From the NCBI GenBank assembly GCA_964439135.1, contig CAYTNN010000183.1, positions 1 to 8,941 of the forward strand: DNA of 8,941 nucleotides. The letters are read 5' to 3'. The DNA is from JAFGPJ01 sp964439135. Its GTDB lineage: Bacteria; Planctomycetota; Phycisphaerae; Sedimentisphaerales; Anaerobacaceae. The position numbers were made by a program, and so were the translations under genes. Under the pieces are notes generated by a model, which saw only the letters and a program-made list of their open reading frames with translations, ran no database searches and was not told the origin of the DNA. Of this stretch, positions 6,825-8,941 are shown one piece after another (within the stretch, counting starts at the first letter, position 1; every line of letters starts with the position of its first letter).

Positions 6825-7991
6825 TTAATCGCTCATCACTTCGTTATCAAATTTCCCTGCGGGAGGTTTTTGGCGTTTTCCTCGCTCGAATGATATCGCG
6901 TTTACAGGGCATGTTTCTATACAGGTTCCGCAGGAGAAGCAATCAGGGATTACCCGGTCCTGTTTGAGGATCGCGTCCATCACCGTTGAAGGACATGCCT
7001 TCGAGCAGGCCTGGCAGGAAATGCACTTGTTGTAATCCACCTTTATTTTAAAGAAGCTAACCTTCTCGGCTAACCAGCCTACCAAGCCGAACGGGCAGAA
7101 AAAATGACACCACGGCCTGTAAACGAAAAGGCTCAAAACCAGGATCAATCCGATAAATAGTCCGCCAGCAATACCAATTACCTGTGGCTTAAAAATCTTA
7201 AACGGATCAATCGCCCCGATTATATCGGCAGCCCAGAAAAAAGCAACAAGTATCAATATCAAAAAGAACAGGATGCGAATCGAATTCGATACGATAAACG
7301 GGATTTTGACCTGGCCGAACAATCCTTTGCTGTCTTTACGGTTCCTGTTGAGTCTGAAAATTAAATCCTGCAACGTCCCGAACTGGCAACCCCACGAGCA
7401 GATGAATTTGTTCGCCAGGATGACCATTAGAAGAAAGATGCCGAACGCGATAAACCGCGGCGGGAAAATCACGCCCTTGGAACCTAAAAGGACAATCGCA
7501 TCTTTAACCGTCCCCATCGGACTCGGATCGCTTCCCAGAATTACGCCGAATACACCGACCGCGGCCATGTAAATCCATTTTCGATTCCGGGCCGTAATTC
7601 TGCCTTTTCTCATCAAAATAAAAACGGCGAGGAGAAAAACGATCCATAAGATACCTTTAAGCGGTATCTTAAACCAGTTCTTGGATTCATTCTCAGCCTG
7701 GATAGCCAGCACTTGATTGACTTTTTTGCTTAGCAGCTCCTCATCCATACCAAAATCGGCGACCTGCTTTTTAAGATCGTCAGGAGACTTGAGGGTAAAT
7801 ATGTTTTTCAAACTTTTCCTGTCAAGGTGATATTTCTTACCAAACTCGATGATAGTTACATTGCTGTCAATATTCACCGCTATTCTTTCTGGTAGTTGCT
7901 CTTGCTCGCCGCTCCAGAGTCGGCTCGAAAGAACAGATGTACTTACTACTACCAGCACGATGATTATGAAATAACTGATCGTTCGCCACAT
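6825..7991 (-). CDS. Polytopic membrane protein with two [4Fe-4S] ferredoxin clusters (NapH-like)
   Basis: This 388-residue protein is a membrane electron carrier related to NapH and the C-terminal part of NosR. Predicted helices lie near 4-22, 110-127, 137-153, 176-195, 233-253 and 270-290. Between helices 1 and 2 is a soluble segment (about 35-105) that resembles a short helical domain with an M/V-T-I-x-E-F...L core. Membrane-proximal cysteine pairs occur as CSWGC (C198, C202) and CHFFCP (C295, C299), as in NapH/NosR. Two classic ferredoxin motifs end the protein: C323, C326, C329, C333 and C351, C354, C357, C361, each with the terminal CP. It likely takes electrons to or from a quinone pool and passes them to a partner; the adjacent flavoprotein reductase is one candidate (inference). 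No haem or FMN-binding motif is visible. A weak AAGG site lies about 11 bases upstream of the ATG. Gaps to both neighbours are about 35-42 bases. Confidence 0.88.
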   Translation of the reverse strand: MWRTISYFIIIVLVVVSTSVLSSRLWSGEQEQLPERIAVNIDSNVTIIEFGKKYHLDRKSLKNIFTLKSPDDLKKQVADFGMDEELLSKKVNQVLAIQAENESKNWFKIPLKGILWIVFLLAVFILMRKGRITARNRKWIYMAAVGVFGVILGSDPSPMGTVKDAIVLLGSKGVIFPPRFIAFGIFLLMVILANKFICSWGCQFGTLQDLIFRLNRNRKDSKGLFGQVKIPFIVSNSIRILFFLILILVAFFWAADIIGAIDPFKIFKPQVIGIAGGLFIGLILVLSLFVYRPWCHFFCPFGLVGWLAEKVSFFKIKVDYNKCISCQACSKACPSTVMDAILKQDRVIPDCFSCGTCIETCPVNAISFERGKRQKPPAGKFDNEVMSD

Positions 7992-8024
7992 GATATAACT
8001 TGCCTTACTAAATCTCGGAAAAGC

Positions 8025-8480
8025 TTAGCCGGGTAACAAACCGGATAGTATTTCTTCTTTATCTTCAACCACTTCAACTTTATATTGAACGGGGCACGCC
8101 AGCGAACCGGAGACAAGACAATACTTTTCAGCTAATTGAGCGATCTCCTCTATTTTTGCAGCCGAACCGGCACTGCCCAAACTTACTTTTGCTCTCACTT
8201 CAACATTCGTAAAGCGAAGCCCGTTTTTGGTTTTTTCGACCTTACCTTCTACCTCCGAAGAATAACAGGCAACGTCAACGTTAAATTTCTTCACAAAGTG
8301 AAAAAAGACCAGCATAATACAACTATTCACAGACGCAACGAACATCTCTTCCGGATTCAATGAATTCGGGCTGCCGCCATATTCCGGGGGTGGTCCGATC
8401 TCAGTTTCGCTTATCCCACTCATTTTAGTCTTAGCGGGTTTGTCTGAAATTTGATAGACTGTGTTCCTGAAAATTTCCAT
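8025..8480 (-). CDS. OsmC-family peroxiredoxin-like protein
   Basis: This 151-residue protein is a full-length OsmC/Ohr superfamily member. These thiol peroxidases reduce organic hydroperoxides, and some members act on sulfane sulfur. Features are the loop GGSPNSLNPEEMFVASVNSC with the first active cysteine C54, and AEKYCLVSGSLACPV with the second, C121. An additional cysteine, C129, sits 8 residues further on in ACPV. The domain is cytoplasmic with no signal peptide. It lacks residues that would securely place it in the Ohr rather than the OsmC/YhfA branch, so I leave the symbol blank. AGGAAGG (8488-8494) is 7 bases before the ATG, a strong ribosome site. It lies 97 bases after the DUF302 gene and 33 bases before the membrane ferredoxin gene, within the same operon. 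Confidence 0.92.
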   Translation of the reverse strand: MEIFRNTVYQISDKPAKTKMSGISETEIGPPPEYGGSPNSLNPEEMFVASVNSCIMLVFFHFVKKFNVDVACYSSEVEGKVEKTKNGLRFTNVEVRAKVSLGSAGSAAKIEEIAQLAEKYCLVSGSLACPVQYKVEVVEDKEEILSGLLPG

Positions 8481-8501
8481 TTATTTGCCTTCCTTTCTTT
8501 C

Positions 8502-8615
8502 TTACATCAACTTGAGCCGTTCCTGCTTAAGATAATCAGCAGGTATCTCTAAACAAGGCGTGTTGTCTATGTAGTTGTTATTCCAATAAACCCTGGAGCA
8601 TTTCCTCTTCATCAT
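8502..8615 (-). CDS. Doubtful 37-codon open frame between DUF302 and OsmC genes
   Basis: A short frame opens at the ATG at 8615 inside the 3' end of the DUF302 gene, in another frame, and ends with TAA at 8502-8504. Its second half, which lies in the otherwise empty 97-base gap, reads YIDNTPCLEIPADYLKQERL and has a natural-looking composition. No ribosome site is evident. It could be a tiny coupled gene, a relic, or chance. Confidence 0.15.
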   Translation of the reverse strand: MMKRKCSRVYWNNNYIDNTPCLEIPADYLKQERLKLM

Positions 8616-8941
8616 GCACTACTTTTTTGCCCATTACTTTTGCGATGTTACCGCCGAACATTTTCGCCATCAAAGCCATATTCATTTTGGACAGATAAAC
8701 CTTTCCATCATCACCATCCCAGACACTAAAGGTACATGGCATCATTGTCGAAACATGTCGGTCTGTGGTCAAGACGCTCTTCGCATATTCGGCCTTGCAG
8801 AGCTTTACAAGCTTGACGTGCGGTTTGAAGGTCACTCCATGTTTTGTCATGGATTTATTCATATCTATCGGTTGATCTCCTGATATTACCCACCCATGCT
8901 CGGGAATTCGCTTTTGCAGGGCTGCAATAGTTTCATCAAAT
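8578..8941 (-). CDS. DUF302 domain protein, 5' part beyond the window
   Basis: This gene is cut by the right edge. The frame is open all the way to 8941, so the ATG at 8862 is internal: the preceding 26 codons read DETIAALQKRIPEHGWVIS and onward after a first F, which is the expected first helix and strand of DUF302. The visible 120 residues continue with KLVKLC (Cys 48 of the visible part), a helix, and MMPCTFSVWDGDDGKVYLS (Cys 69), matching the family pattern LCNP...LLPC..V.....G.V. The family is a small alpha/beta fold of unsettled function, often found beside thiol-redox and sulfur genes. Whether a signal peptide or another domain precedes it cannot be seen. It is the first visible gene of the operon, and the operon promoter must lie further upstream or before still other genes. 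Confidence 0.82.
   Translation of the reverse strand, partial: FDETIAALQKRIPEHGWVISGDQPIDMNKSMTKHGVTFKPHVKLVKLCKAEYAKSVLTTDRHVSTMMPCTFSVWDGDDGKVYLSKMNMALMAKMFGGNIAKVMGKKVVHDEEEMLQGLLE

Noticed and set aside
8531..8555. Promoter-like TTGTTT, 16 bases, TATCTT on the minus strand before the OsmC gene
   Set aside because: Only 3 of 6 and 4 of 6 matches, within a short intra-operon gap; expected by chance.

Overview
All genes in this window read on the minus strand, so transcription runs from high to low coordinates. The envelope genes (an RND/MMPL exporter with a LolA-like periplasmic protein) point to a Gram-negative bacterium. The iron-sulfur membrane protein, the CoA-disulfide/persulfide reductase and the peroxide/thiol-defence genes fit an anaerobe or facultative anaerobe that handles reactive sulfur. 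Base composition is moderate. The style could fit an environmental lineage such as Phycisphaerae/Planctomycetes or a deltaproteobacterium, but this is a guess: no marker gene is present.

Layout from the right edge, in transcription order. (1) A DUF302 gene cut by the window edge (8578-8941). (2) An OsmC-family peroxidase (8025-8480). (3) A polytopic membrane protein with two [4Fe-4S] ferredoxin clusters (6825-7991). (4) A CoA-disulfide/persulfide reductase fused to a rhodanese domain (5088-6782). (5) A small cupin (4729-5067). (6) A 947-residue RND/MMPL transporter with two extra C-terminal membrane helices (1842-4685). (7) A 68-residue DUF2892 membrane protein (1605-1811). (8) A secreted LolA-like protein (778-1590). 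Gaps between these genes are under 100 bases and two genes meet in an ATGA overlap, so they probably form one operon whose promoter lies beyond 8941. After 173 bases without a convincing gene comes (9) a MntA/HepT nucleotidyltransferase-HEPN toxin-antitoxin pair (302-604 and 16-312). The toxin gene ends abnormally at the left edge.

Working model (inference). The first four or five genes deal with persulfides, disulfides and peroxides: CoADR-rhodanese and OsmC do thiol/persulfide chemistry, and the membrane ferredoxin moves electrons at the membrane. The RND exporter and LolA-like protein form an envelope lipid or lipoprotein transport pair. DUF2892, which in E. coli YgaP is fused to a rhodanese domain, links the two halves. 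No tRNA, rRNA, CRISPR array or complete insertion sequence was seen, and no stretch longer than 300 bases lacks a gene.
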